A stretch of 64,000 nt of DNA, taken from assembly GCA_001643675.2 (NCBI GenBank), contig LSRY02000011.1:124001-188000 (forward strand), in the 5' to 3' direction. Positions 1-17,683 of the stretch are shown here, piece by piece. The stretch is from Monocercomonoides exilis. Its lineage: Eukaryota; Preaxostyla; Oxymonadida; Polymastigidae. Numbering within the stretch: position 1 is the stretch's first letter; each line of letters opens with the position of its first letter. Both the position numbers and the translations under genes were made by a program. Below the pieces are notes generated by a model. That model saw only the letters and a program-made list of their open reading frames with translations. It searched no databases and was not told the DNA's origin.

Positions 1-1554
1 TTTGTGTCTGCTGCATTTGTTGAATCTGTTGTATTTGCTGTATTTGTTGTATTTGTTGGTATTGTTGCATCTGCTGCTGTATTTGCTGTTGCAACAGCAT
101 CTGCGCCATTCTTTCTTCTTCTTCTTCCTCTTTCGCTCTCTCTTGCAGCATCAGACATTCCCACGCCTGCTGGTCCATTTCTGCCGGCACAGCTAAATTT
201 GATTGCGGGTCAACTTCATTTGTTTTGCTAACCTTTTGTTTTTTGATCAAATTCTTCTTCTTCTTCTTGTTTTTCTCATCGTGCTTAGTGGAAAGAGAAG
301 GAGTTAAAGAAGAAGAAGAGTGAAGAGCATTAGATGTCTTGTTATCTTCTTTTTCCTCTTTGTTTTGCTGTTGTTTTTGAAGCTCATTCAGAATATGCTG
401 ATCGCTCAAATGGAGCTTCATCAGTTTGTTGATCTGCTCCGTCTCTTTGAATGAGGACGATATCTGAGAGGATGTTTCACTGGAAAGCGTGGCCTCTGAA
501 GAGGAAGAAGAAGAAGAAAATGAAGAGCTTGAAGAAGAAGAAGAAGAGGAGGAGGAGGAAGAAGAAGAAGAAATAGAAGTCTGAGAATCTTCTGACAAAT
601 CATGTGATTCAGACATTTCCCTCCTCTTTTCTTCTTCTTCTTTTTCGTTTTCTCCTTTTTCTTTTGAAAGAAATGGTGTTGACAATTCAGAAGCATCATT
701 CAAAAAGGGAGCATCTTTGTGCATTTTGTTGCTGTTTGTTTTGGGTTCTTTTCTGAATTTTTCCATTTTTCCATTTTTTCTTGTTGAAGATTCCTTTCCT
801 GATGAGTGCTCAGACGGCGAAAAAGAACTGGAAGCGGTTGTTTGATGCAAAGAAATAGTATTATTCTTTCTATCCCATAGATTGCTCTGCTCTTTTAGAT
901 GAGTATTAGCTTTGATAATGTTAATAGCCTTATTCTGTGGTGGAGTTGAAAGCGATGAAAGGAGCGACAATGAAGATAAAGTCGATAAAGAAGATGACGG
1001 AGAGGACTTATTATGATAAGATTGTTGAGGAAATGAAGACGATGTTACGGAAGACGACGATGTAGAAGGTATTGAACTGATATTGGAGTTTGAACCAGAA
1101 GATGAAGAGAAAGAAATCGGAGAAAGATACGATAAAGATGAATCTGTTGTTGGAGATGATATAGATAAAATTTGCGATGCATCCTCAAAATCCGATTTTT
1201 GAGAATGCATATTAAATTGATTTTGGGGAGTTGAAGAAATTGATTGCGTCAAGGAAATTGAAGGAGAAACCAAAGGAGATGAAATTGGATGCAAAGGTGG
1301 CTTTTCAGCTGAGCCAGGAACCTTAATATCTTTATTATTAGTTGGAGTACTAAGAAATACAGATGGGGAAGGAAAAAACGATGAGGGATATTGCCTCGCT
1401 GGAGTTTCAGAATCAAAGTCTGTAAAAGTTGAACTTTCATCTTCAATGACCGTTTGAGGGATTGAATCTCCAACAATCGGTGAAAATTGAGGAGACGGAA
1501 ACTCGCGAACGGATTTTATTACTCCATTTCTAGGAGGAGTTTTAAAGTTCTCCA
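1..1554 (-). CDS. Ser/Gln-rich hypothetical protein, partial at the left window edge
   Basis: A minus-strand reading frame stays open from 1554 to the window edge, at least 518 codons, with no stop. I do not recognise the family. It starts with a short basic/proline segment (frame ENFKTPPRNG), continues through about 300 residues rich in Ser, Thr and Pro with many SP/TP dipeptides, then a charged Lys/Glu stretch, a run of about 20 serines near 500 to 560, a possible helical segment, a Lys-rich patch near 260, and a Gln-rich tract (repeated Gln-Gln-Ile units) at the edge. No in-frame ATG lies near the 5' end. The exon is preceded by a good acceptor (TTTTAG at 1560-1555), so the start lies in or across an upstream exon. 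Composition suggests a largely disordered regulatory or scaffold protein. The frame is secure because it avoids stops for 1.5 kb; the function is unknown. Confidence 0.8.
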
Positions 1555-1740
1555 CTAAAATAAACAACATTAAAAATTTAGTTAAAGTAATTCATATTCA
1601 ATTTTCATCAATATAAAAAAAGTATAATGAAACATCAAAATTATATAATGCAGTAAAGAATGCGCAGAAAAAAACAATGAATTATTTAAGGAGTTAAAAT
1701 GAAAACAAACTTCGAATTTTTATTTGATTTTATGTAAGTA

Positions 1741-1786
1741 AGGGTTAGATCCAAATTATAATAATTAGTGATGACGATCGAACCCT
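1741..1786. promoter_or_regulatory. Short inverted repeat in the divergent spacer
   Basis: AGGGTTAGATC at 1741-1751 pairs with GATCGAACCCT at 1776-1786 (10 of 11 positions), separated by 24 bases. It sits between the divergent left-edge gene and the threonine dehydratase start at 1821. This could be a regulatory site for either gene, or chance. I see no tRNA fold here despite the GGGTTCGATC string on the minus strand. Confidence 0.25.
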
Positions 1787-1820
1787 AAGATCATATTTTA
1801 TTTGAAGTTGCTCACGTCTA

Positions 1821-3041
1821 ATGGCAACCGAACAAAGACAAATTACTATTAATGATATTAAAAGAGCTGCACAAACACTTGCACCTATACTTGAACGAAC
1901 GCCTGTTATTAAGTCACATCTTCTGTCAACGGAAACACAAGAAGTGTTTTTGAAGATGGAAAACCTTCAGAGGACAGGATCATTTAAAGTCCGTGGTGCT
2001 TTTAATAAGATTGCAAGCCTATCTGAAGAGGAAAAAAAGAAAGGAATCATTGCAAGCAGTGCTGGAAATCACGCTCAAGGTGTTGCACTTGGTGGACAAC
2101 ATTTTGGCATTCCAGCAGTCATCGTGATGCCAGATGGAACTCCAAAAGCAAAAGTTGAAAATACACGAAGTTATGGTGCAGAAATAGTTTTTGGCGGTCC
2201 AATCTACGACGATGCATATGCAACAGCAAGAAGATTGCAAAAAGAAAAAGGATACACATTCATTCATCCATTTGATGACGATGTTGTGATAGCAGGTCAG
2301 GGAACTGTTGCACTCGAAATTATGGAGCAGCTTAAAGAAGTTGATGCTATTGTCGTTCCAATCGGAGGAGGAGGACTTGTTTGCGGAACTGCAATTGCAG
2401 CTCGTCATTTCAATCCAAAGATCAGAATCATAGGTGTACAAGCCAGCCATGCAGCATCAATGAGAGATAGCTTGGCTCACGGATCTGTTATTGAATTGGA
2501 TAAAGCAAAGACTATTGCAGATGGAATCCAAGTGAGAAGACCAGGAGATCGAACATTTGAATTATGTCGTGAATTGGGTGTTGAAGTCGTGACAGTGGAA
2601 GAGGAAGAGATCCAAGAAGCAATTTTATTCCTTCTTGAGAAGCATCATATTATTAGTGAAGGAGCAGGAGCTGTTCCAGTGGCAGCGTTTATGAGCAAAA
2701 AAATTGATCCTTCCATTGGAAAAGTATGTCTTCTAGTGTCTGGTGGTAATATCGACGCACACGTTGTTGCTGAAATCATTGACAGAGGACTTCTTTTGCA
2801 AAAAAGACGGTTCAGATTTACTACAATGATAGATGATAAGCCTAATGCACTTGGTCGACTCACATCTCTTATTGGAGAACTGAAGATCAACATTATGCAA
2901 ATAACACAGACACGACAGAAATACGGGTTGGATCTGGCCTTTCAAGTTGTAGACGTACTGGTGGAGACAGGAGGAAAAGAACAGACGAATCATTTGGTCG
3001 AGACGCTTAAAGAACATGGATACAGCGTAGAGGAATTGTAA
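1821..3041 (+). CDS. tdcB: Threonine dehydratase (threonine ammonia-lyase), catabolic type with ACT domain
   Basis: This PLP enzyme deaminates L-threonine to 2-oxobutanoate and ammonia and often also uses serine. The 406-residue product has the fold type II core: the PLP lysine in GSFKVRGA (K56), the SAGNHAQG substrate/PLP loop (79-86), and the phosphate-binding GGGGL loop (182-186). A C-terminal ACT-like domain (about 330-406) matches the layout of the roughly 400-residue catabolic/clostridial-type enzymes rather than the longer biosynthetic IlvA with two ACT-like repeats. The ATG at 1821 gives the usual N-terminus. The gene is a single exon, unlike its neighbours, and lies head to head with the left-edge gene. 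Threonine and serine breakdown suits an anaerobic protist. Absence of introns and the bacterial-style architecture hint at lateral origin, which needs a tree. The family call is secure. Confidence 0.95.
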   Translation: MATEQRQITINDIKRAAQTLAPILERTPVIKSHLLSTETQEVFLKMENLQRTGSFKVRGAFNKIASLSEEEKKKGIIASSAGNHAQGVALGGQHFGIPAVIVMPDGTPKAKVENTRSYGAEIVFGGPIYDDAYATARRLQKEKGYTFIHPFDDDVVIAGQGTVALEIMEQLKEVDAIVVPIGGGGLVCGTAIAARHFNPKIRIIGVQASHAASMRDSLAHGSVIELDKAKTIADGIQVRRPGDRTFELCRELGVEVVTVEEEEIQEAILFLLEKHHIISEGAGAVPVAAFMSKKIDPSIGKVCLLVSGGNIDAHVVAEIIDRGLLLQKRRFRFTTMIDDKPNALGRLTSLIGELKINIMQITQTRQKYGLDLAFQVVDVLVETGGKEQTNHLVETLKEHGYSVEEL

Positions 3042-4208
3042 GCATTGATGAAGAGGAATTGAAGAGACGAAGAAAGTGAGGATTTCGTTGCCTGTAATCT
3101 TCACTTCTAACGGAATTTTGATTAAATGAAAAGATTCTCATCAAATTCACATGAAAAAATTTAAATTTTGTGAAAAAAAATTGTTCGCATTAAACAATGA
3201 AAAATTATGAAAAAAAGAAAAGAAGAATTTTTATATAATTCTTTAATTTCTTTATCTTAAAGTTGAGGTGCCTTCTTTGACTTTGCTTTTTCTATTTTTT
3301 GTGAACCGTTTTTTGTTTTGTTTTGTTTTTTTCTCTGTTTTGAAATATCCTTTTTTCTTTTCTGTTATAATCTTTGTCTTTACTATTTAGAATATCTTTT
3401 CGCCAAACTTATTTCTGTATTCAAGTTGCGCGTGAAGAGAATATTTAGTACGTTTTGCTGCTAAAATAATGAACTATTATCAATATTTATTTATTTATTT
3501 TTTTTACAACAAAAATTTTGATAATTGAAGGGAATAAAAATTATTTTTTTAGAAATAAACTCTTTCGAAAATTGCATCAAAATACAATAATTTGTGATTT
3601 GGCATTTTTTCTTTTCGGATAGTACACCAAAAATTATTCAAAATGAAATCTTTAACATTTGAAACAATGATTTTCACATTCAAAATAGTGATTCATTTCG
3701 ATATTTCATAATTTATTCATCATTGCATGAAAAATTTCAAAAATCATATTTCCACATTTATGTTGGTATCATTTCAATTTATTTTTGAACTTTTTTTCTG
3801 TGAACAAACAATATTTGATAATTTTCTCTTTTTCACAAAAACAAGAAATAACTATTCCTCATCAAATTTATGTTCAGTTGATAATATTTTTTTTGTTGTT
3901 CATCCAATTGCAACATGTAATTTTGCTTCTGTTTTTATTTTAGCAATATTCACTTTTATTTGCAGTCGTAAATGTTAATAAAAAATAATAATCAAAAAAT
4001 AAAAAAATAAAAAAATAAAAAAAACTACTTTAAGAGAGGTTCACTATTAAAATCATATAAGAAATAAAGATTTTATTTATTCTTTGTCGCACAAAATTGT
4101 TTGATCGAATCTTGCCACATTTCGTACTTTGTTTAGTGATAATTTTTCATTTTTCTTTCTTTGTCTTGGTTCGTTTTCTCGTGAGTGCAGCTCAACATAG
4201 CTCAGTAG
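3042..4208. other. AT-rich intergenic region, no supported gene
   Basis: Downstream of the threonine dehydratase stop and upstream of MAK16. It is strongly AT-rich with homopolymer runs, including an A-rich AAAAAAT-type tract near 3980-4020. An 83-codon open frame at 3727-3978 has an AT-driven Phe/Asn/Ile composition and no family resemblance, so I regard it as chance. A short segment at 3625-3645 (TACACCAAAAATTATTCAAA) resembles repeats found at 56.2 and 56.8 kb. Confidence 0.6.
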
Positions 4209-5564
4209 ATGTCTCTTCAAGCCACAGATGAACTTATATGGACATGCATTAAGCATGGATTTTGTTCATCCAGAGCAAAGTTTTTGATTTTGATTATTTT
4301 ATTATTTACATTTTTTCCCCAGAACAATTACTCAAAATTTTTGTAGGAATCCAATGAATGTTTCCGGGTTATGCAAGAGAAGTTCTTGCCCACTTGCAAA
4401 TGCATCTTATGCAACAGTTGTTGATAGAAAAGGTTAATATTCTTGATAATTTGTTTGCTGTTAAACAAAAAGTAATTATTTGAAACTTTTTGTGTAGGAG
4501 AGATATACTTAATGATAAAAACAGCTGAAAGAATGCAGTTTCCGGCAAAACTTTGGGAAAAAATAAAACTTCCAAATAATAAACGAGAAGCCAAACATAT
4601 CATAAAAGACAGATTGCAATTCTTTTCCACTTTTATGCAAAGAAGTGTTCTACGTAGATATAGACGCATTCTTCAAATTCATGGGAGAATTCGTCGTCTT
4701 CGTCATAGGATAAAGTATGAAAGCATCAATTTTTATTCTTAATAAATATTGTTGTTATGTAGGCCTCATGAGGTTGGCATCAAAGTGAATGTTGAACGAA
4801 AAATGCGATTGAAGGAAATAAGAGCAGAGCGTGCAGCGGACATTGAAGAGACATTGAAGAAAACTCTTTTGAAGCGATTATCAACTGTTTGATATTATTC
4901 AAATTTTAAATTTTGAAATGAATATTTTTTGAATCATTAACAGTATCAAGAAGAAGGTGTATTTAATTTCCCACAAAAGGCATTTGAAAAGGCTTTGGAA
5001 GAAAAGGGGGCCGAATCGGATGAGATTGATGAAGGGGAATCGGATGAAGAAGAAGAAGAAGAAGAGGAAGAACTGAGCGAAGAAGAGGCAAGAAGCAAGA
5101 AGAGAGGTAAGGCGGTGAAGCCCAGATTGATGTATGAGATGGAGATGGAGGATGCCCATGCTGCTCCAATGATGCTTTCTCATTCTGCTGCTTCATCTGC
5201 ATCATCAAAATCTTCTTCTTCGGTTAAAAGGAAAGAAGCAGATGATGAAGATGATGAAATGTATGTTGAAGACGAGGATGAGGATGATGACGATGAAGAT
5301 CCGAGCGATATTGAGGAAAGTGATAGTTATGAAGAGCTAAGCGATGAGGATGATCAGGATTTAAGTGGTTTAGATAGTATCAACAATGAAGACGATGAAG
5401 ACGAAGAAGACGAAGAAGATGAAGAAGACGAAGGCAATGATAGCGAAGAAAGAAAAGATCATAAAAAAGCTCCTAAATTAAGGAAGAGTGACAAAAATCA
5501 AATCACTCTTCGAAAGACCCAGAAAAAGAAACTTCATTCTGGAGATATTGAAGATATTGTTTAA
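4209..5564 (+). CDS. MAK16: MAK16-family ribosome biogenesis protein
   Basis: MAK16 is a nucleolar factor of the 66S pre-ribosome needed for large-subunit (25S/5.8S) maturation. Five exons join in frame: 4209-4279, 4323-4432, 4498-4714, 4763-4886, 4944-5564, giving about 380 residues. The conserved N-terminal half is clear: [32 protein letters not shown] (the metal-like Cys cluster), [16 protein letters not shown] and RKMRL-type basic segments. It is followed by the family's [19 protein letters not shown] motif near 175-192. The C-terminal half is an acidic Asp/Glu domain (about 200-345) ending in a basic patch, as in yeast and human homologues. Introns are 43, 65, 48 and 57 bases with donors GTTTTT, GTTAAT, GTATGA and GTTTGA. 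Exon phases all agree, so the model is firm. The gene lies just upstream of RPS26. Confidence 0.95.
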
Positions 5565-5811
5565 AAAAATCAAAAATACAAAAATTCACTTCATCACTTC
5601 AACAAGTAATTTAAAAAGTATGGATTATGTTATGCATTTTTATTTATCATTTTTAAAGAATTTTATTTTTTGAATGTTAAAAAAATGAGGGGTCTGCTGT
5701 ATTAGGTAATTTAAAGATCAGACTTTTTGTTTGTGGTGCTATTTCTTTTCATACAGGCAATTTCAACGTAAATATCATTTTTCTGAATTGATATATTTTT
5801 ATTTTAGCAGC

Positions 5812-6445
5812 ATGCCAGTTAAACGCAGAAACGGAGGTCGCTCAAAACATGGAAGGGGACATACACGCGCAATTCGCTGTGTGAATTGCGGAAGATGCTG
5901 CCCAAAGGTTTGAAAGTATTATTGCATTGCTTGCTTATTTATTTATTTCTTTTTTTCATAAAATCAGGACAAAGCTATTAAAAGATTTGTCGTTAGAAAT
6001 ATGGTTTGCAGCTATTTTCTTTTTTTACCACCTTGTTTTGAATTGAATTAATTTCGCTGTATGAAATAGGTCGAAGCCGCTGCACTTAATGATATCAAAG
6101 CGGCAACTGCTTATGATAGTTTGAACTTGATTTCTATTTTTGGATGATATCTGAATAATTTTTCATTTTTCAGGCTACACAATCCCAAAGCTTTACATGA
6201 AAATGGAATACTGCGTCTCCTGTGCTGTACATTCACATCAAGTGCGTGTCAGGTCTGATGAAGCTCGTCGCAATCGCGACCCTCCACAACGTCGTAGAGT
6301 ATGAAATTTGCCTTTCAAATGAAAGCTTTTGAATTATTTGTTATTTTTCTTGTTTTTTTCATTATTGAAGCCCACTGACAAAAAAGACGAGCAACGAAAA
6401 CCCGGTGCGACTCCAACAGGACAAGGAGCCGCAGTTAGAGCATAA
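5812..6445 (+). CDS. RPS26: 40S ribosomal protein S26
   Basis: Small-subunit protein eS26, which sits at the mRNA exit region and helps mature the 3' end of 18S rRNA. Exons 5812-5907, 5968-6003, 6070-6118, 6174-6298 and 6371-6445 give 126 residues, close to the usual 110 to 120. Diagnostic segments are the start [16 protein letters not shown], the first zinc pair [27 protein letters not shown], and the second pair [10 protein letters not shown], followed by a basic Pro-containing tail. The ATG at 5812 follows a TTTTAG acceptor-like string at 5802-5807, so a 5'-UTR intron is possible. The upstream in-frame ATG at 5731 would add residues not found in the family. Four introns (60, 66, 55 and 72 bases) start GTTTGA, GTTTGC, GTTTGA and GTATGA. 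Confidence 0.96.
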
Positions 6446-6724
6446 GCACCTCACTTATTAAGTTTTATAAAATAAATGCTTTTAAAACGATTCTTAATAG
6501 GGCAGAATAGAGAAGTACTGAGAAATTACTCACTTTTTTCTGTCAACAACAACAAAAAAAAATCAAACAAACATATCTTCAAATGATAGTCCTATTTTTT
6601 GAATGAATTTTGTGATTTTGCTGTTTTTTCAGTAAAAAGCTTCAAAATATTGCCAAATAACTAATGACAAAAGAATACGAGATGTTCATTACAAAGCATA
6701 AATGATGTTAGAAGAAAAATTCGT

Positions 6725-7867
6725 TCAGAGGTCTGTCCACTCAGAAAAAACGAATGAGGCTGTTTGTGTGATTTCCAAGTGGCTTCGCGAGAATGTTTCA
6801 TCGAGTACACCTCCGATAATCCAATTCACATTCGATTCATTGCGAAGCACGCGCATAGATGCAATATTATCTTCGAAGCATACAAAAAGCGGCTTAATTG
6901 CTTGTTTTGAAGAAGAAGTAATTGAGGAAGAGGGCAAAGATTGCTCACATTGCTTGCAGAGAATATGAACAGCTTTCATTGCATTTTCAGTGGAGATGAG
7001 CGAAGGTGTGAAAGTCTTCGGTACCATTGACAATGTTGTATCTGTTTGAGTGGTTTTTTCAGAAATTATCTCCTGCTCCCTTCTGCGTGAATGCTCAATG
7101 AGTTTCTCCAAGGGCCTTTCAGCTTCACTGAGTCCAACTATATCGGTCGCCGTTCGCATAAAAATATCTGCTGCAGGTTTTCCGTGCTCAAACTGGTCTG
7201 AGCTCCGCACTTCCACAAAATAATGTAAAATTCCATAGTGACTTAAAACAACCTCTGCCATCTCTCGTGTGGTTGATGTAGCAACTCCAAGAGGAATTCC
7301 TGCTGCACTAAATCGCTGAAGCACCTTTCGCACACCGCTTTTCAGCGAAGCATGTGTCTTGAACTCCGGCAGCAACTCTTCATTCACCATGTCTGCAATC
7401 TTGTTTGTTAATTCTGCAAATGCTGCATTTGCTGCAGGAAGCGCGTCTAAACTTGGAGCTTCTTTTTTTTTCAAAGGATTTCTGAGAATAAGATTAAGAT
7501 AAGAGACGAGAATTTTTAAAAGATTTGCAAAATGTAATAATCAAAAATAAACACATATTTGTTTCTGATAGATGGAATTGTCGAATATATCGTTCAACAA
7601 ATGAACGAACACTTGATGGGTCGAACATTTCTTCTTCAGTAACCTTATGTTCAACTCCGAGGCGCTTCAGCACGTTCTCCCAGATAGATTCCCAGATGCA
7701 ATTGCTCGATAACAGCGTTCCATCTAAATCAAAAACCACTCCAAGCGGCTTTTGTTGAATTAATTCGTCTGGTTCATTGTGAACGCCATTTCATCTCGGT
7801 CAAAACTGGAAAAGCAAATTCATTGGTAAAACTATTGCAAACCAATTTTAGAAGATTGTTTTTGCAT
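6725..7867 (-). CDS. HAD-superfamily phosphatase (phosphoglycolate phosphatase / beta-phosphoglucomutase-like)
   Basis: A magnesium-dependent HAD hydrolase, probably acting on a small phosphorylated metabolite. Three exons (7867-7843, 7768-7555, 7481-6725) give about 331 residues. Motif I is VVFDLDGTLL (nucleophile Asp near residue 21). Motif II is GVATSTTRE, the lysine of motif III lies in HGKPAADIF, and motif IV is CFEDNIASM. A helical cap lies between motifs I and II, as in class IA members. The start is inferred: a tiny first exon (MQKQSSKI) joins the DELIQQKPLG exon through a 74-base intron with a GTTTGC donor. Without it the frame has no ATG before the nucleophile. Between motifs III and IV there is an extra stretch of about 75 residues rich in Ser/Thr, longer than normal. 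The substrate cannot be told from sequence. Convergent with RPS26. Confidence 0.85.
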
Positions 7868-8501
7868 CTCTAAAGATATTCAATTTTTATTTCTTAATAA
7901 AATAAAATATAAAAAAAAAAATCTGATATTTGCATAATTTAAATTTTTGAAAGACTTGAGAGTGAATAATCCTTCCATTACTGAAAAAAAGGTTTAGAAA
8001 AATGAAATTACATACAAATTTTATAATTATTTATGGATTGCAATTATTGGAGTGATATTTGGTTATTTAAGATTTTATTAATTTCATCAATTTTATTTCG
8101 TACAAAAGTGAAAAGAAAATATCATATAGTTTAACTTTCATTGAAATTTTTTGAAACAATTTCCTATGTCGATGATTATTTTACCGCATATCCATTAATT
8201 GTACATGAAAAGCCACAGAATTTATGAGTGGTAAAACATTGGAAAGTTTGTGATGAAGTTCAAATGAAAAAATCTATTGAACATTTATTAATAAAATTTT
8301 CGCTCTTCACTTTTTTATTTGGCTCAAATTTAGTTTTCAATTTTAAATTCAAAATCACAAACATAGAATTCTTAACAATACAACAATGCAGTTTTAAAAT
8401 CACGGAAATCAAATCATCAAACAAATCAAAATAAAGATGAAAAAACTCAACGTTTATTGCTAAACATTTATTTAACAATATTGTTTTGCGTTTAAACTTA
8501 A
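7868..8501. other. Intergenic, no supported gene
   Basis: AT-rich spacer between the HAD phosphatase start and the stop of the ML-like gene, both on the minus strand. Overlapping 68- and 72-codon frames on opposite strands around 8228-8478 are Lys/Asn/Phe-rich and resemble nothing; I treat them as chance. Confidence 0.55.
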
Positions 8502-8921
8502 TTAGTTATATTTCATAGTTACACATAAGGTTCCAGCATCTGGGTCATTCTTATCTCCCAAATAAATATAGCTTTCTGCGTGGAACAAACAATTACTTGC
8601 TTTTCGAAATGTAACTTTGAATGTTACATTTCCTTCTGTAATAATTGTTTTATTCCCAGCAATTGTAGAAAAATACACATCTTGAACTTTTTGAACATCA
8701 CTTGTAATTATGTAATCACAAAATTGCTTCAAAACAAAATTTCCTTCAGTAATATTTCTTGTTGCATATAAGTTGAAGGTTAGCTCAGCATTTTCTCCAG
8801 CTTTTGGTTTGTCCGGCTTTGAAGAAACATTAACAAATCTAAGTTTGTTCATTCCCGTTCCGCATTCTTTACCAATAATTGCGCAATTTGAAGTCAGGAA
8901 GAGAAGCAAAAAACCGAGCAT
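8502..8921 (-). CDS. Secreted ML (MD-2-related lipid-recognition / NPC2-like) domain protein
   Basis: 139 residues in a single exon. A hydrophobic signal peptide (MLGFLLLFLTSNCA, cleavage probably near 15-18) is followed by a small beta-rich domain with cysteines at 20, 68, 111 and 133 and four N-glycosylation sequons (near 31, 56, 90 and 98). The pattern CG...F..V..SSKPDKPKAGENAELTFN, then ITEGNF, then a Cys-rich end with LCVTMKY, resembles ML-domain lipid-binding proteins such as NPC2 and the protist PG/PI transfer proteins. These are luminal or secreted carriers of sterols or phospholipids. Length fits the family (about 130 to 150). It lies between the HAD and CK1 genes with no sign of co-regulation. 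Secretion is well supported; the ML assignment is moderate and would need a profile or fold search. Confidence 0.6.
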   Translation of the reverse strand: MLGFLLLFLTSNCAIIGKECGTGMNKLRFVNVSSKPDKPKAGENAELTFNLYATRNITEGNFVLKQFCDYIITSDVQKVQDVYFSTIAGNKTIITEGNVTFKVTFRKASNCLFHAESYIYLGDKNDPDAGTLCVTMKYN

Positions 8922-9266
8922 TTTTTATGTTTTTGCATGATCATAACCTATTTTTCAAAGTTTTTCCAGAATGTTATCAGACCAATCCAAATACTTTCAC
9001 TTCAAACTTAATTGTTTTGCTTTCTTTTCTTTTTTGAATATAGAAAAAAATTTCTTTAAAGAAAAAAAAAATTTTTTTTTCTATTTTACAAAATAACAAA
9101 GAACTATTTTTGACGAACAAGATTAAAGCTTAAAAAACTAAAAACATTATTTTTAAAAACAAAAGAAATTAAAACAAAAGGGTATATATTTTTTATTAAT
9201 TCCACAAGCAATTAAACAAATAAAACATTTATTCTAATTATGAAGATAAAATGGTTTAAGAAAATA
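8922..9266. other. Intergenic, no gene seen
   Basis: A/T-rich spacer with long homopolymer runs (9050-9090) between the 3' end of the CK1 gene and the start of the secreted ML-like gene. It probably holds the CK1 polyadenylation region and the ML gene promoter. No ORF or repeat family was recognised. Confidence 0.5.
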
Positions 9267-17173
<7,907 letters not shown>

Positions 17174-17683
17174 ATAAATTTGTGTTTTGCAGTAAACTCA
17201 AAGTTTCACTTCATGATCCACATTTCCCACTTCAAAAGTTTTTCTTTTTCTTTGCAAAACCAAAAAAGTACAATATCTTTTGTTTAAATTTTTTTGCAAC
17301 AAATATGAACCATTCCGAAGAAATTTTTGATTAAATTGCCAATTTATACCCAAATTTGTTTCTGAAACTTTTTTTTGAAAAATCTATTTCGCTTTTCAGA
17401 TAAAACAAAAACAATTATTCATAGATAATTAATGATAAAAATGACAATGTGCATATTTTAAAAGTGTATATTGCAATTTTTTAAAAAAGAGCATTTGTTT
17501 TTCAAAAACAAATTGTTTGATAGAAATAATGAGTAGATATAAAAGAAAATTTTTAGAATATAAAAAGGATTTACCTTGAATCATATGATTTGATTGAAAT
17601 ACAAAAGGATTCACATTTTTGAATTACAGATAAAGAAGTTTGCTTTAAATGGTTTTCAACCAAGATTTTGTATTTCATATGTA
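17174..17683. other. CK1 upstream region, no gene
   Basis: AT-rich DNA directly upstream of the CK1 start codon and downstream (in genome order) of the inverted repeat at 17.7 kb. It presumably contains the CK1 promoter. No convincing coding frame; the short open frames here are Phe/Lys/Asn-rich chance frames. Confidence 0.5.

Noticed and set aside
1741-1800. tRNA gene suggested by GGGTTCGATC on the minus strand
   Set aside because: No matching acceptor, D-arm or anticodon stem could be drawn.
3727-3978. 83-codon plus-strand frame
   Set aside because: AT-driven composition, no motif, sits in a plain spacer.
8228-8478. Overlapping short frames on both strands
   Set aside because: Overlap on opposite strands in AT-rich DNA with no recognisable family or splice context.
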